From JACVRW01 sp963811055 (lineage in GTDB: Bacteria > Actinomycetota > Thermoleophilia > Solirubrobacterales > Thermoleophilaceae), in assembly GCA_963811055.1 (NCBI GenBank), contig CAWEPQ010000016.1, positions 62,001-126,000 of the forward strand: 64,000 bases of DNA, read 5' to 3'. The notes beneath the pieces are model-generated. The model saw only the letters and a program-made list of their open reading frames with translations. It made no database searches and had not been told where the DNA came from. Of the stretch, positions 17,336-26,069 are shown one piece after another. A program made the position numbers and the translations under genes. Every line of letters begins with the position of its first letter. The stretch's first letter is position 1.

Positions 17336-18192
17336 ACGTGGAGCTGGCGAACGCGTACTGGACCTCCGCCGGGCCGGTCGTGGTCCACACAGGCCGGGAG
17401 TGGAGCCTCTTCCCCTTCGCGGACCGCTGCGCCGAGGCCGCGAAGGCCGGCTTCAAGGGCATCGGGCTGTGGCACGCGGACATCGAGCACCAGCTCGAGT
17501 CGAGCTCGCTGGGCGAGATGCGCAAGGCGCTCGACGACGCCGGGATCGAGCTCATGGAGCTCGAGTTCCTCTGGGACTGGATGGTCGACGAGGGCGAGGA
17601 GGCGCGCACCGCCGCGGACAAGCTCCGCACGATGCTCTTCGAGGCGGCCGAGGTACTCGGCGCGCACCACATCAAGGCGGGCAACATCCCCGGCGTCGAG
17701 TGCGCGATGCCCAAGCTGAACGAGCGCTACGCGGAGCTCTGCGCGGACGCCGCGAAGCACACCTCGGCCAAGGTGCTCTACGAGTTCATGCCCTTCGACG
17801 TGAACGTGAACAGCATCGACAAGGCGCTGGCGGTCATGGAGGGCATCGACAACACGGGCGTGGTGATCGACACGTGGCATATGGGCAAGCTCGGCATCAA
17901 GCCCGACGACCTCCGGAGGTTCCCGGTCGAGCAGGTCGGCTGGGTCGAGCTGAGCGACGGCCAGTACGAGGACATGGAGGACACGCTCGACGAGGTGGTG
18001 AACCGGCGCAAGCTCCCGGGCGAGGGCGAGTTCGACATCCGAGGGTACGTGCGCGTGGCGCTCGACATGGGCTACAGCGAGCGCTGGGGCGTCGAGGTGC
18101 TGTCGGAGGACCTCCGCGCGCTCCCCATCGACGAGATGTACCGGCGCACCTTCGAGAGCGCGATGACGCAGTTCGAGCCAGTGCCTGCATGA
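17332..18192 (+). CDS. Sugar phosphate isomerase/epimerase-like TIM barrel protein
   Basis: 286 residues of the xylose isomerase-like TIM barrel (AP endonuclease 2) fold. Family-like metal ligand positions are Glu in LYEFMPFDVN, Asp and His in VVIDTWHMGK, Asp in ELSDGQYED and Glu in GVEVLSEDL. The GTG at 17332 overlaps the VOC stop (GTGA), and its own stop overlaps the E1 fusion start (ATGA). Enzymes of this fold isomerise keto/aldo sugars, inositol intermediates and hydroxypyruvate. Together with dehydrogenases nearby this hints at a hydroxy-carbonyl intermediate; the substrate is unknown. Confidence 0.85.
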   Translation: MNVELANAYWTSAGPVVVHTGREWSLFPFADRCAEAAKAGFKGIGLWHADIEHQLESSSLGEMRKALDDAGIELMELEFLWDWMVDEGEEARTAADKLRTMLFEAAEVLGAHHIKAGNIPGVECAMPKLNERYAELCADAAKHTSAKVLYEFMPFDVNVNSIDKALAVMEGIDNTGVVIDTWHMGKLGIKPDDLRRFPVEQVGWVELSDGQYEDMEDTLDEVVNRRKLPGEGEFDIRGYVRVALDMGYSERWGVEVLSEDLRALPIDEMYRRTFESAMTQFEPVPA

Positions 18193-20159
18193 GGCTGAGC
18201 CGCAAGGACGCGCTCGGCCTGCTGCGCACGATGTGGCTGATCCGGCTGTTCGAGGAGCGCGTGGGCCAGCTCAAGCGCGCCGACGAGGTGTTCGGCCTGA
18301 TCCACCTGAGCGTCGGCCAGGAGGGCGTGGCGGCGGCCGTCTGCTCGCAGCTCCGCGACGACGACGCCGTGTACAGCGGGCACCGCGCCCACGGCCACGC
18401 GCTCGCCAAGGGCGCCCCGGCCGAGCGTGTGCTGGCCGAGCTGATGGGCCGCTCCGACGGCCTCTGCGGCGGGCTCGGCGGCTCGATGCACCTGGTGGAC
18501 CGCGAGCACGGCCTGATGGGCGCCACCGGCGTGGTGGGCGGCAACGTCCCGCTGGCGCTCGGCAGCGCGCTGGCCGCCCGACTCGAGGGCGGCGACCAGG
18601 TGGCCGTGGTGTTCTTCGGCGACGGCGCGGTGCAGGCCGGCCACTTCAACGAGTCGGTCAACCTGGCGGCGCTCTGGGGCCTGCCCGTGATCTTCGTGTG
18701 CGAGAACAACGGCTTCGCCGAGTTCACGCCGCGCTCGGCGCACACCAACGTGGAGGGCGTGAGCGACGTGGTGGCGCCCTACGGCGTGACGCGCGACACC
18801 GTGGACGGCAACGACGTGGTGGCTGTGCGCAACGGCTTCGGTCGCTTCCTCGCCGCGGCGCGCAAGGGCGACGGGCCGCTGCTGCTCGAATGCCTCACCC
18901 ACAGGCTGCGCGGCCACTACGAGGGCGACCCCGCCCACTACCGCGAGGCGCTGGCCGCCGAGGACTGGCAGGAGAAGGACCCGATCCTGCGCTTCCAGCG
19001 CCACGGCGTGGACGCCGGCTGGTGGGACGAGGAGGCGCTCGAGGCGGTTGCCGGCGAGGCGCGCGACGCGGTGGAGGCGGCGGTGGGCTTTGCGCGGGCC
19101 AGCCCGGCGCCCGAGCCGGACGCGACGGGCCACCTTGTCTACGCCGACGCCGAGCCCTCCCCCGCCTCGGCTGCGGCCTCGGGCGGCACCCGCAAGACCA
19201 CCTACCTGAAGGAGATCACCAGCACGCTCGCTGCGGCCATGCGCGCGGACTCGCAGGTGGTGGTGATCGGCGAGGACGTGGCCGAGGGCGGCCCGTACAC
19301 GGCCACCGCCGGGCTGGCCGAGGAGTTCGGCACGGAGCGCGTGATCAACACTCCGATCTCCGAGGCGGCCATCTGCGGGGTGGCGGTGGGCGCGGCCCAG
19401 TCCGGCCTGCGGCCGGTGCTCGAGATCATGTTCATCGACTTCATCACGCTCGCCTTCGACCAGCTCGTGAACCAGGCCGCCAAGGCCTACGCGATGTCGG
19501 GCGGGCAGCTGAGCGTGCCGCTCGTGGTCCGCACCCAGGGCGGCGGCGGGCAGCGCGGCGGCGCCCAGCACTCGCAGAGCCTCGAGGCTTGGCTCACCCA
19601 CGTGCCGGGGCTCAAGGTCGTGATGCCCAGCCGGGCCGCCGACGTGCCCGGCCTCCTGGCCAGTGCCATCGCCGACCCCAACCCGGTGGTGTTCATCGAG
19701 AACAAGACCCTGTACTTCAAGCGCGAGGAGGTCCCGGATGAGCCCGAGCCCGTGCCGATCGGAAGCGCCCGGACGGTCCGGGCGGGCGACGACGTGACGA
19801 TCGTCGCGCTGTCGCGGATGGTGGGCGACGCGGTGGCGGCCGCCGACCGCCTGGCAGAGAAGGGCGTGGAGGCCGAGGTGATCGACCCGCGCACGCTCGT
19901 TCCGCTCGACCTGGACGCGATCGTGGACTCGGTGCGCCGCACCAACCGGCTCGTGGTGGCCCACGAGGCGGTGGAGCACGGCGGCTTCGGCGCCGAGATC
20001 GCCGCAGCGGTGCAGGCCGCGGCGTTCGACTTCCTCGACGCGCCGATCGAGCGCGTGGGCGCCCCGTTCGCGCCGGTCCCGTTCAGCCCGGGACTGGAGG
20101 ACGCCTACCTGCCCGGTCCCGACGACATCCACGCCGCGGCGCTGAGGGCGGTCGCATGA
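18189..20159 (+). CDS. Thiamine-dependent dehydrogenase E1, alpha-beta fusion
   Basis: 656 residues joining both E1 halves in one chain. Residues 1-315 are alpha-like, with HRAHGH at 65-70, GDG at 144-146 and an ENNG about 30 residues later. A Pro/Ala/Ser-rich linker around 330-345 leads to a beta-like half with VVVIGEDVAEGGPY, AAICGVAVGAA, QGGGGQRGGAQHSQS and VVAHEAVEHGGFGAEI. Such fusions occur among branched-chain and acetoin-type E1 enzymes. The ATG overlaps the previous stop (ATGA) and the next ATG overlaps its stop. It is a second, distinct E1 in one operon, so two different 2-oxo or diketone substrates may be handled in sequence. Lipoyl E2 and E3 genes are missing here. Confidence 0.88.
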   Translation: MRLSRKDALGLLRTMWLIRLFEERVGQLKRADEVFGLIHLSVGQEGVAAAVCSQLRDDDAVYSGHRAHGHALAKGAPAERVLAELMGRSDGLCGGLGGSMHLVDREHGLMGATGVVGGNVPLALGSALAARLEGGDQVAVVFFGDGAVQAGHFNESVNLAALWGLPVIFVCENNGFAEFTPRSAHTNVEGVSDVVAPYGVTRDTVDGNDVVAVRNGFGRFLAAARKGDGPLLLECLTHRLRGHYEGDPAHYREALAAEDWQEKDPILRFQRHGVDAGWWDEEALEAVAGEARDAVEAAVGFARASPAPEPDATGHLVYADAEPSPASAAASGGTRKTTYLKEITSTLAAAMRADSQVVVIGEDVAEGGPYTATAGLAEEFGTERVINTPISEAAICGVAVGAAQSGLRPVLEIMFIDFITLAFDQLVNQAAKAYAMSGGQLSVPLVVRTQGGGGQRGGAQHSQSLEAWLTHVPGLKVVMPSRAADVPGLLASAIADPNPVVFIENKTLYFKREEVPDEPEPVPIGSARTVRAGDDVTIVALSRMVGDAVAAADRLAEKGVEAEVIDPRTLVPLDLDAIVDSVRRTNRLVVAHEAVEHGGFGAEIAAAVQAAAFDFLDAPIERVGAPFAPVPFSPGLEDAYLPGPDDIHAAALRAVA

Positions 20160-21193
20160 AGGCGGCCCTGCTGCGCGAGTACGGTCGCCCGCTCGAGCTG
20201 GTGGACCTTCCGCAGCCGGAGATCACGCGCCCCGACGAGCTGCTGCTGAGGATCGAGGGCGCGGGCGTGTGCGCCACCGACCTCCACGCGATCGACGGCG
20301 AGATGGAGCCGGCCGGCGTGTCGCTTCCGCTGGTGCTCGGACACGAGAACACCGGCCGCGTGGAGGCCGTGGGCGACCTGGTGTCCACCGTGGCGCCGGG
20401 CGACGCCGTGATCGTCTACCCGCCGCACAGCTGCGGCCTGTGCGTGCCCTGCCGGCGCGGGCGCGACATGCACTGCGAGCGCCACCAGTTCACCGGCCTG
20501 TCCGTGAACGGCGGCTTCGCCGAGTACCTGGTGGTGCCGGAGCGCTCGGTGATCAAGCTCCCGCCCGGGGTGGACCCGGCGGCGGTGGCGCCGCACGCGG
20601 ACGCCGGGCTCACCGCCTACCACGCGGTCAAGAAGATCGCGCACCTGGCCCTCCCGGGGAGCACCAGCGTCCTGCTGGGCGTGGGCGGCGTGGGCCACAT
20701 CGCTCTCCAGCTGCTGCGCGAGCTCGGGTCGAGCACCGTGATCGGAGTGGACCCCAACGACGAGCGCAGGCGCCTGGCGCAGGAGCTCGGGGCCCACGAG
20801 GTGCTCCCCGCCGACGGCGTGGTGGACGCGGTGCGCGACCTGACCGGCGGCCGCGGCGCCGACCTGGTGATCGACTTCGTGGGCAGCGACGCCACCCACA
20901 CCGACGGCATGGCGATGCTCGCCCGCCTCGGCACCTACTCGATCGTGGGCTTCGGGGGCACGCTCTCGGTGCCGTCGGCGGCGATGGTGGGCACCGAGCA
21001 GGCGGCGATCGCCAACCTCGTGGGCAGCTGGACCGACCTCTGGGAGGTGCTCCAGCTGCACGGCCGCGGCAACCTGACCCTCAAGACCGAGATACACCCG
21101 CTCGAGTCGGTAAACGACGTGCTCGACAGCCTGCGCGAGGGCGCGATCACCGGCCGAGCAGTGCTGGTACCGGAAACCACCGAAGGAGGCTGA
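20156..21193 (+). CDS. Zinc-dependent alcohol dehydrogenase (MDR family)
   Basis: 345 residues. Catalytic zinc site: Cys in GVCATDLH, then GHEN. Structural zinc site: cysteines in SCGLCVPCRRGRDMHC. Cofactor fold VLLGVGGVGHIALQL followed by GVDPND, consistent with NAD(H). It resembles NAD-dependent alcohol dehydrogenases that take medium or aromatic alcohols. Overlaps the E1 fusion gene (ATGA). It is a paralogue of, but clearly different from, the dehydrogenase on the leftward operon. Confidence 0.9.
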   Translation: MKAALLREYGRPLELVDLPQPEITRPDELLLRIEGAGVCATDLHAIDGEMEPAGVSLPLVLGHENTGRVEAVGDLVSTVAPGDAVIVYPPHSCGLCVPCRRGRDMHCERHQFTGLSVNGGFAEYLVVPERSVIKLPPGVDPAAVAPHADAGLTAYHAVKKIAHLALPGSTSVLLGVGGVGHIALQLLRELGSSTVIGVDPNDERRRLAQELGAHEVLPADGVVDAVRDLTGGRGADLVIDFVGSDATHTDGMAMLARLGTYSIVGFGGTLSVPSAAMVGTEQAAIANLVGSWTDLWEVLQLHGRGNLTLKTEIHPLESVNDVLDSLREGAITGRAVLVPETTEGG

Positions 21194-21195
21194 CC

Positions 21196-21729
21196 ATGCC
21201 CGACGCACCCACCACCGAGTTCTGGCGCGACCTGCAGCCGATCACCAAGGTCTTCCAGCCCGACGCGCTGCCCGAGGCCTACATCCAGAACGCGCCCACC
21301 GACGACGACCGCTACTACGCGCCCATCACCGAGACGGTTTCCACCCGCCCGCTCTGGATCTCACCCAGCCAGAACAAGTGGGCCGACATCCTGATGGCCA
21401 AGGAGGCCGGGCTCGTCAATCGCCACTACCACCCGCACGAGGTGTTCGCCTTCACCGTGTCGGGCAAGTGGGGCTACCTCGAGCACGACTGGACCGCCAC
21501 CGCCGGCGACTTCGTCTACGAGACGCCCGGCGAGGGCCACACCCTGGTGGCCTACGACCACCCCGAGCCGATGCGGGTGTTCTTCGTGGTCAAGGGCCCG
21601 CTCGTATGGCTCGACGAGGACGGCGAGGCGGTCGGGTACTTCGACGTGCACGACTACATCAAGCTCTGCAAGGAGCACTACGAGTCGGTCGGCCTGGGCG
21701 CCGACGCCGTGGAGGCGCTCTACCGCTAG
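21196..21729 (+). CDS. Cupin dioxygenase-like protein (2,4'-dihydroxyacetophenone dioxygenase family)
   Basis: 177-residue single-domain cupin. The metal site is the HYHPHEVFAFTVSGKWGYLE segment, followed by GDFVYETPGEGH and a C-terminal FDVHDYIKLCKEHYESVG tail. Length and order fit the 2,4'-dihydroxyacetophenone dioxygenase group, which cleaves the C-C bond between a keto group and a hydroxymethyl carbon, giving a carboxylic acid and formate. AAGGAGG sits before the ATG at 21196. Its TAG stop shares the palindrome CTAG with the stop of the convergent MMPL gene. In this operon it would suit cleavage of a hydroxyketone (inference). Acetylacetone-cleaving or acireductone-type cupins are alternatives. 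Confidence 0.75.
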   Translation: MPDAPTTEFWRDLQPITKVFQPDALPEAYIQNAPTDDDRYYAPITETVSTRPLWISPSQNKWADILMAKEAGLVNRHYHPHEVFAFTVSGKWGYLEHDWTATAGDFVYETPGEGHTLVAYDHPEPMRVFFVVKGPLVWLDEDGEAVGYFDVHDYIKLCKEHYESVGLGADAVEALYR

Positions 21730-23879
21730 GCCGGGCCGGGTTCCGGCTCAGGCTCGGGCTTCGGCGACGGCGGCACGCGCAGCAGCCGTGCCAGGCCGTT
21801 GGGCATCCACCAGTTCCAGCGCCCGAAGTACGACACCAGCGCCGGGACGAGCAAGGCTCGGATCACGGTGGCGTCGATCAGGATGCCCGCCGCCAGTCCG
21901 GTGGCCAGGACCTTCACGTCGGTCTCCGGTCCGGACGCCAGCGCGGCGAACGCGAGGAACAGGATCAGCGCGGCACTGGTGACCAGGCGCCCGGTGCGGG
22001 CCAGCCCGAAGATCACGGCCTGCTGCGTGTCGCCGGTGCGGTCGTACTCCTCGCGCATGCGCGACAGGATGAACACCTCGTAGTCCATCGAGAGCCCGTA
22101 CAGGAACGCGAACACGATCAGTGGGAGCCACGAGTTCATCGAGCCCGTGGCAGCGATCCCCCAGATCTCGTCGGAGCCGTGTCCCTCCTGCCACACGAGC
22201 ACCATCACTCCCCACGCCGCGCCCACGGAGAGCACGTTGAGGATGATCGCCTTGAGGGGCAGGAGCAGTGAGCGGAAGGCGCGCGCCAGGAGCAGGAAGG
22301 TGAGCACCGAGATCAGGGCGATCATCAGCGGGAACGAGCCATAGACGGCGTCGATGAAGTCGGCGTTGAGCGGCCCGGAGCCGCCCACGCGGGCATCCGG
22401 AGACGCCTCGTGACCCGCGTTGATCACGTCCTGCACCGTGTCGCGGCCCGCCGGAGTGTCGTCGCCGTCGTGGGCCACGGCCACGATCAGCGCGTCGCCG
22501 TCCTTGCGCCAGGTCGCGCCCTCGGGCGCCACCGCTCCCTGCATGCCCTCGACCTCGCCCTGGCGCTGCACCACGGCCACCGCTGCGCCCTCGGGCGCCA
22601 GCGTCTCGGTGGGCGCGATCACGCCCTTGCCGATGCCGGAGTCCCCCAGCTGGTCGAGCGCGACCTTGGCGGGGCCCTCCTTGGCGATCGTGTCCGGGTC
22701 GGCGGAGCCCAGGTGCAGGTTCGTGGCGGACGCCAGCAGCGCGAACAGGACGACCAGCGCGACGAACGTCGCGAGGCCACGGCGGCGCACGACGGTCTCG
22801 GCCCAGCTCTGCCAGAAGACGTTGCTGCGGTCACGCCGGCGGATGCGGCGGCGGTCGAGCTTCGGTCCCACCGTCGCGAGGATCACGGGCAGCAGGGTGA
22901 TGGCCACGAGCGTGGCCACCAGCGGAATCAGGAGCCCGCCATAGCCCATGCTGCGCAGGAACGGCAGCGGCAGCGCGATCAGGGCCACCAGGCCGACCGC
23001 CACGGTGGTGCCCGAGAAGACCACGGCGCGGCCGGCGGTACCCATGGCGGCGCACACGGCGTCCTCGTTCTCGAGGCCCTTCTCGCGCTCCTCGCGCCAG
23101 CGCACGACGATCAGCAGCGCGTAGTCGATCGACACTCCCAGGCCGATCAGCGCGACCAGGAACTGGACCACGGGCGACACGTCGGTGATCGCGGTCAGGC
23201 CCCAGAGCAGCAGGAACGACACGAGGATCGAGCAGATCGCCATGGCGAGCGGCACGAGGGCCAGGAACGAGCCGAATACGAACACGAGCACGATCAGCGC
23301 GCCGATGCCCCCGACCACAGCCTCCAGCAGCACGCCGGCCCCGCCGTCGGCGTCACCGGAGGAGTCGTAGAGGGCGTCGTAGCCGGTCACGCGCACCGGG
23401 GCGCCGCCGACCTCCTGCCCGCGCATTGCCGCGCGCAGGTCGCGCTGGACGTCGACGTTGCCGCCGAACGGATCGTCGCTGCGCGGCGGGAAGACGTACA
23501 CGTAGGCGGTGCGCCCGTCGCTCGAGATGAAGGTCTTGTCTCCGGTGGACCCGAAGCCGGCCACCCGCGAGTTCGGGACCGCCTTGTCCGCGAGCCGCTC
23601 CACCTGAAGCAGCTGCCGGCGGATGCCCGGCGAGTTCACGGTCTCCCCCTCCGCGAGCTGCACCACCGGTATCAGCGGGAGGCTCTCGCCGCCGTTGCCG
23701 TACACCCGGAGGATCTCCTGGCTCGTCTCCCAGCCCTCGCGACCCGGCACGCTGAAGCGCTGGTCGAGGGCCTCGCTCGCGGGGCCCGCGGCCACGATGC
23801 CCACGAGCGTGGCCACGAGCCATCCGATCGCCACCAGTCGCTTGTGCCGCAGAACGCGGCGGGTCAGCCGATGCATCAT
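21726..23879 (-). CDS. MMPL/RND-family membrane transporter
   Basis: 717 residues with the MMPL duplication: two blocks of about six membrane helices, each after a large extracytoplasmic loop. The first helix starts at residue 17. Conserved stretches are LIGLGVSIDYALLIVVRWREE in the first half and FLYGLSMDYEVFILSRMREEY in the second, where the membrane Asp-Tyr pairs carry protons. The C-terminus is Pro/Glu-rich. Two adjacent ATGs (23877-23879 and 23874-23876) could start it; GGAGG lies about 13 bases upstream. Mycobacterial relatives export lipids. It is convergent with the catabolic operon and divergent from the next gene, so it is probably a separate unit. Confidence 0.9.
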   Translation of the reverse strand: MMHRLTRRVLRHKRLVAIGWLVATLVGIVAAGPASEALDQRFSVPGREGWETSQEILRVYGNGGESLPLIPVVQLAEGETVNSPGIRRQLLQVERLADKAVPNSRVAGFGSTGDKTFISSDGRTAYVYVFPPRSDDPFGGNVDVQRDLRAAMRGQEVGGAPVRVTGYDALYDSSGDADGGAGVLLEAVVGGIGALIVLVFVFGSFLALVPLAMAICSILVSFLLLWGLTAITDVSPVVQFLVALIGLGVSIDYALLIVVRWREEREKGLENEDAVCAAMGTAGRAVVFSGTTVAVGLVALIALPLPFLRSMGYGGLLIPLVATLVAITLLPVILATVGPKLDRRRIRRRDRSNVFWQSWAETVVRRRGLATFVALVVLFALLASATNLHLGSADPDTIAKEGPAKVALDQLGDSGIGKGVIAPTETLAPEGAAVAVVQRQGEVEGMQGAVAPEGATWRKDGDALIVAVAHDGDDTPAGRDTVQDVINAGHEASPDARVGGSGPLNADFIDAVYGSFPLMIALISVLTFLLLARAFRSLLLPLKAIILNVLSVGAAWGVMVLVWQEGHGSDEIWGIAATGSMNSWLPLIVFAFLYGLSMDYEVFILSRMREEYDRTGDTQQAVIFGLARTGRLVTSAALILFLAFAALASGPETDVKVLATGLAAGILIDATVIRALLVPALVSYFGRWNWWMPNGLARLLRVPPSPKPEPEPEPGPA

Positions 23880-23996
23880 GAAGAGGAGTTCCTCCGGGGC
23901 CTCGGGGGGACGATGCTGATTTGCACCGCGAACGGTATGTATCACAAATGGTTCCGCGGCGCGGTCGCGGAGGGCCTCTCTAGAGTCCGCTCGCCT

Positions 23997-24614
23997 ATGA
24001 CCGTCCAGCCCAACGAACACGACCGCTTCGTGCTCCGGCAGCGCATCCGGCCGGTGGTGAACCAGTACGAGTTCACGCTCCCCGGCCCCGAGGACAAGCC
24101 CGGCGATCCGGTCGCCTTCGTGGAGCAGAAACGCTTCAAGTTCAAGGAGGACATCCGCTTCTACGCGGACGACGGTAAGACGCAGGAGCTGATGCGGCTG
24201 AAGGCGCGCCAGCGCTTCGACCCGAGGGCCCGCTACGACGTAACGGCCACCGACGGCTCGAAGATCGGCGAGATCCAGAAGGTGTTCGGCGAGAGCCTGA
24301 TGCGCTCCACCTACAAGCTGTTCGACGCGAGCGGCGCCGAGACGGCGAAGGCGCGCGAGCGCAGCCTCGCGGTGGCGCTCATCCGGCGGCTGATCGGCCT
24401 GGTGCCCTTCATCGGCGGCTTCACCGACTGGCTCCCCATCCCGTACCACTTCGACTTCGTGCGCGGCGAAACCGTGCTCGGCTCGCACCAGCGCGTCGCT
24501 TTCAAGTTCCGCGACACCTACCTCATCGACATGAGCGGCGACCCGGACCGCACGATCGACCGCCGCATGATCCTCGCGATCGCGGTGGGCATGGACGCCC
24601 TCCAGGCGCGCTGA
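23997..24614 (+). CDS. LURP-one-related / Tubby C-terminal-like protein
   Basis: 205 residues of the phospholipid scramblase/LURP-one fold. Typical features are FVLRQRIRPVVNQYEF at the start, the F-K-E-D strand FKFKEDIRFY, GEIQKVFGESLMRSTYKLF and a C-terminal MILAIAVGMDAL hydrophobic helix, which in this fold lies inside the beta barrel. The ATG at 23997 is 117 bases from the divergent MMPL start. The biochemical role of bacterial members is not established; binding of membrane lipid is a family-based guess. Confidence 0.75.
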   Translation: MTVQPNEHDRFVLRQRIRPVVNQYEFTLPGPEDKPGDPVAFVEQKRFKFKEDIRFYADDGKTQELMRLKARQRFDPRARYDVTATDGSKIGEIQKVFGESLMRSTYKLFDASGAETAKARERSLAVALIRRLIGLVPFIGGFTDWLPIPYHFDFVRGETVLGSHQRVAFKFRDTYLIDMSGDPDRTIDRRMILAIAVGMDALQAR

Positions 24615-24630
24615 GAGCGGGCTCAGGTCG

Positions 24631-25161
24631 ATGGTCAGGCACGCCACCGCCGCCGACGCCGCTCGCTGCGCGGAGATCTACCTCCCCCACGTGCGCGACG
24701 GCGTGGCCTCGCTGGAGGAGGACCCGCCGGGGCCCGACGCGATGGCCGGGCGGATCGCCGGGATCACGCGCACCCACCCGTGGCTGGTGGCCGAGCGCGA
24801 CGGCGAGGTGGCCGGCTACGCGTACGGCAGCCCTCATCACAACCGCGCTGCCTACCGCTGGTCCACCGACGTGACCGTCTACGTCGCGGCCGAGCACCAG
24901 CGCAAGGGCGTCGGGCGCCAGCTATACGGCGAGCTGTTCGAGCTGCTCCGCCGGCAGGGCTTCCACGTGGCCTGCGCGGGTGTGACGCTCCCGAACGCGG
25001 CTAGCGTGGGCCTCCACGAGGCCCTCGGCTTCGAGCCCGTGGGCGTTTACCGGCGGGTGGCCTGGAAGTTCGGCGAGTGGTGGGACGTGGGCTGGTGGCA
25101 GCTCCAGCTGCTGCCGGCCGGCACCGAGCGGCCGCCAGAGCCTATGTTTCCCAATCCATGA
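24631..25161 (+). CDS. GNAT N-acetyltransferase, phosphinothricin acetyltransferase-like
   Basis: 176 residues. The acetyl-CoA pyrophosphate loop QRKGVGRQLYGELF, the preceding strand VTVYVAAEHQ and the C-terminal SVGLHEALGFEPVGVYRRV match the PAT/MddA group, which acetylates phosphinothricin or methionine sulfoximine/sulfone. The aromatic tail FGEWWDVGWWQLQL is also typical. Its stop overlaps the SDR start (ATGA). Exact substrate is unproven. Confidence 0.88.
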   Translation: MVRHATAADAARCAEIYLPHVRDGVASLEEDPPGPDAMAGRIAGITRTHPWLVAERDGEVAGYAYGSPHHNRAAYRWSTDVTVYVAAEHQRKGVGRQLYGELFELLRRQGFHVACAGVTLPNAASVGLHEALGFEPVGVYRRVAWKFGEWWDVGWWQLQLLPAGTERPPEPMFPNP

Positions 25162-25976
25162 ACACGCAGCCCTTCGTGGCGGTGGTCACCGGCGCCTCGA
25201 GCGGCATCGGCGAGGCCACCGTCCGCCGCGTCGCCCGCGAGCCCGGCGCTCAGCTGGTGCTCGTCGCTCGCCGTGAGGAGCGCCTGCGGGCGCTGGCGGA
25301 GTCGCTCGGCGTACCGGCGAGCTTCGTGGCCGTGGACCTCACCTCCGAGGGAGCGCCCGCCGAGGTGCTCCGTCACGTGCGGGACACCCACGGCCGCCTC
25401 GACCTCCTGGTCAACAACGCGGGCGCGGGGTTTCGCGCTCGCTTCGCCGAGGGTGGCCACGCAAACGTGAGCCGGACCATGGAGCTCAACTTCGATGCCC
25501 AGGTGCGCCTCACCGAGGCGCTCCTCCCATTGATCCGCGAGTCCGCCCCGAGCGCGATCGTGAACGTGTCGAGCGTGTCCGGACGCGTGGCACGCGCCGG
25601 GTCGGGCGCCTACAGCGCCAGCAAGTTCGCGCTGGCCGGCTGGTCCGAGTCGCTCTACCTGGAGGAGCGCGCCGGCGGCGTGCACGTGGGCCTGGTGCTC
25701 CCGGGCTTCGTGGCCACCGAGGGCTTCCCGGCAGCCGAGCTCAAGGCACGCCTGGCCACCCGCTGGATGGTCTCCACCCCCGAGCGCGTGGCCGAGGCGA
25801 TCGTGGACGCCGGCCCGGGCCGCAAGCCCGAGCGCTACGTGCCGCGCGCGTACTTCCTCGCCACCCTGACCCGCGTGCTGATCCCGGCGCTATACCGGCG
25901 CGTGATGTCCGGTGGGGGCGCCGCGGTGATGACCACGCGCACGGGCGCGGACGCGGCCGACGAGCGCCGGGACTGA
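25158..25976 (+). CDS. SDR-family oxidoreductase
   Basis: 272 residues. Cofactor motif TGASSGIGE, NNAG, catalytic Ser in VNVSSVSG and Tyr-x3-Lys in YSASKFA. Basic residues after the second strand (VARREERL) point to NADP. The C-terminal extension of about 50 residues with LTRVLIPALYRRVM suggests peripheral membrane association, as in DltE/YqjQ-like short-chain dehydrogenases. The ATG at 25158 was chosen because it overlaps the GNAT stop. Confidence 0.88.
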   Translation: MNTQPFVAVVTGASSGIGEATVRRVAREPGAQLVLVARREERLRALAESLGVPASFVAVDLTSEGAPAEVLRHVRDTHGRLDLLVNNAGAGFRARFAEGGHANVSRTMELNFDAQVRLTEALLPLIRESAPSAIVNVSSVSGRVARAGSGAYSASKFALAGWSESLYLEERAGGVHVGLVLPGFVATEGFPAAELKARLATRWMVSTPERVAEAIVDAGPGRKPERYVPRAYFLATLTRVLIPALYRRVMSGGGAAVMTTRTGADAADERRD

Positions 25977-26069
25977 CTCACCCCGGACCCGGGTTTGGCT
26001 TCTACGCGCGGAGGTGGCGGGCGGCGCACGAGCGTGTCTGCTCCGCGCCGCTCCGCCTACCTCGCGCCA

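Noticed and set aside
18072..20132. 686-codon frame opposite the fused E1 gene
   Set aside because: Shadow of a strongly conserved thiamine enzyme; no domain visible.
18189..20159. Assembly error fusing separate E1 alpha and beta genes
   Set aside because: The linker is an intact Pro/Ala/Ser-rich stretch in one frame, and such natural fusions are known.
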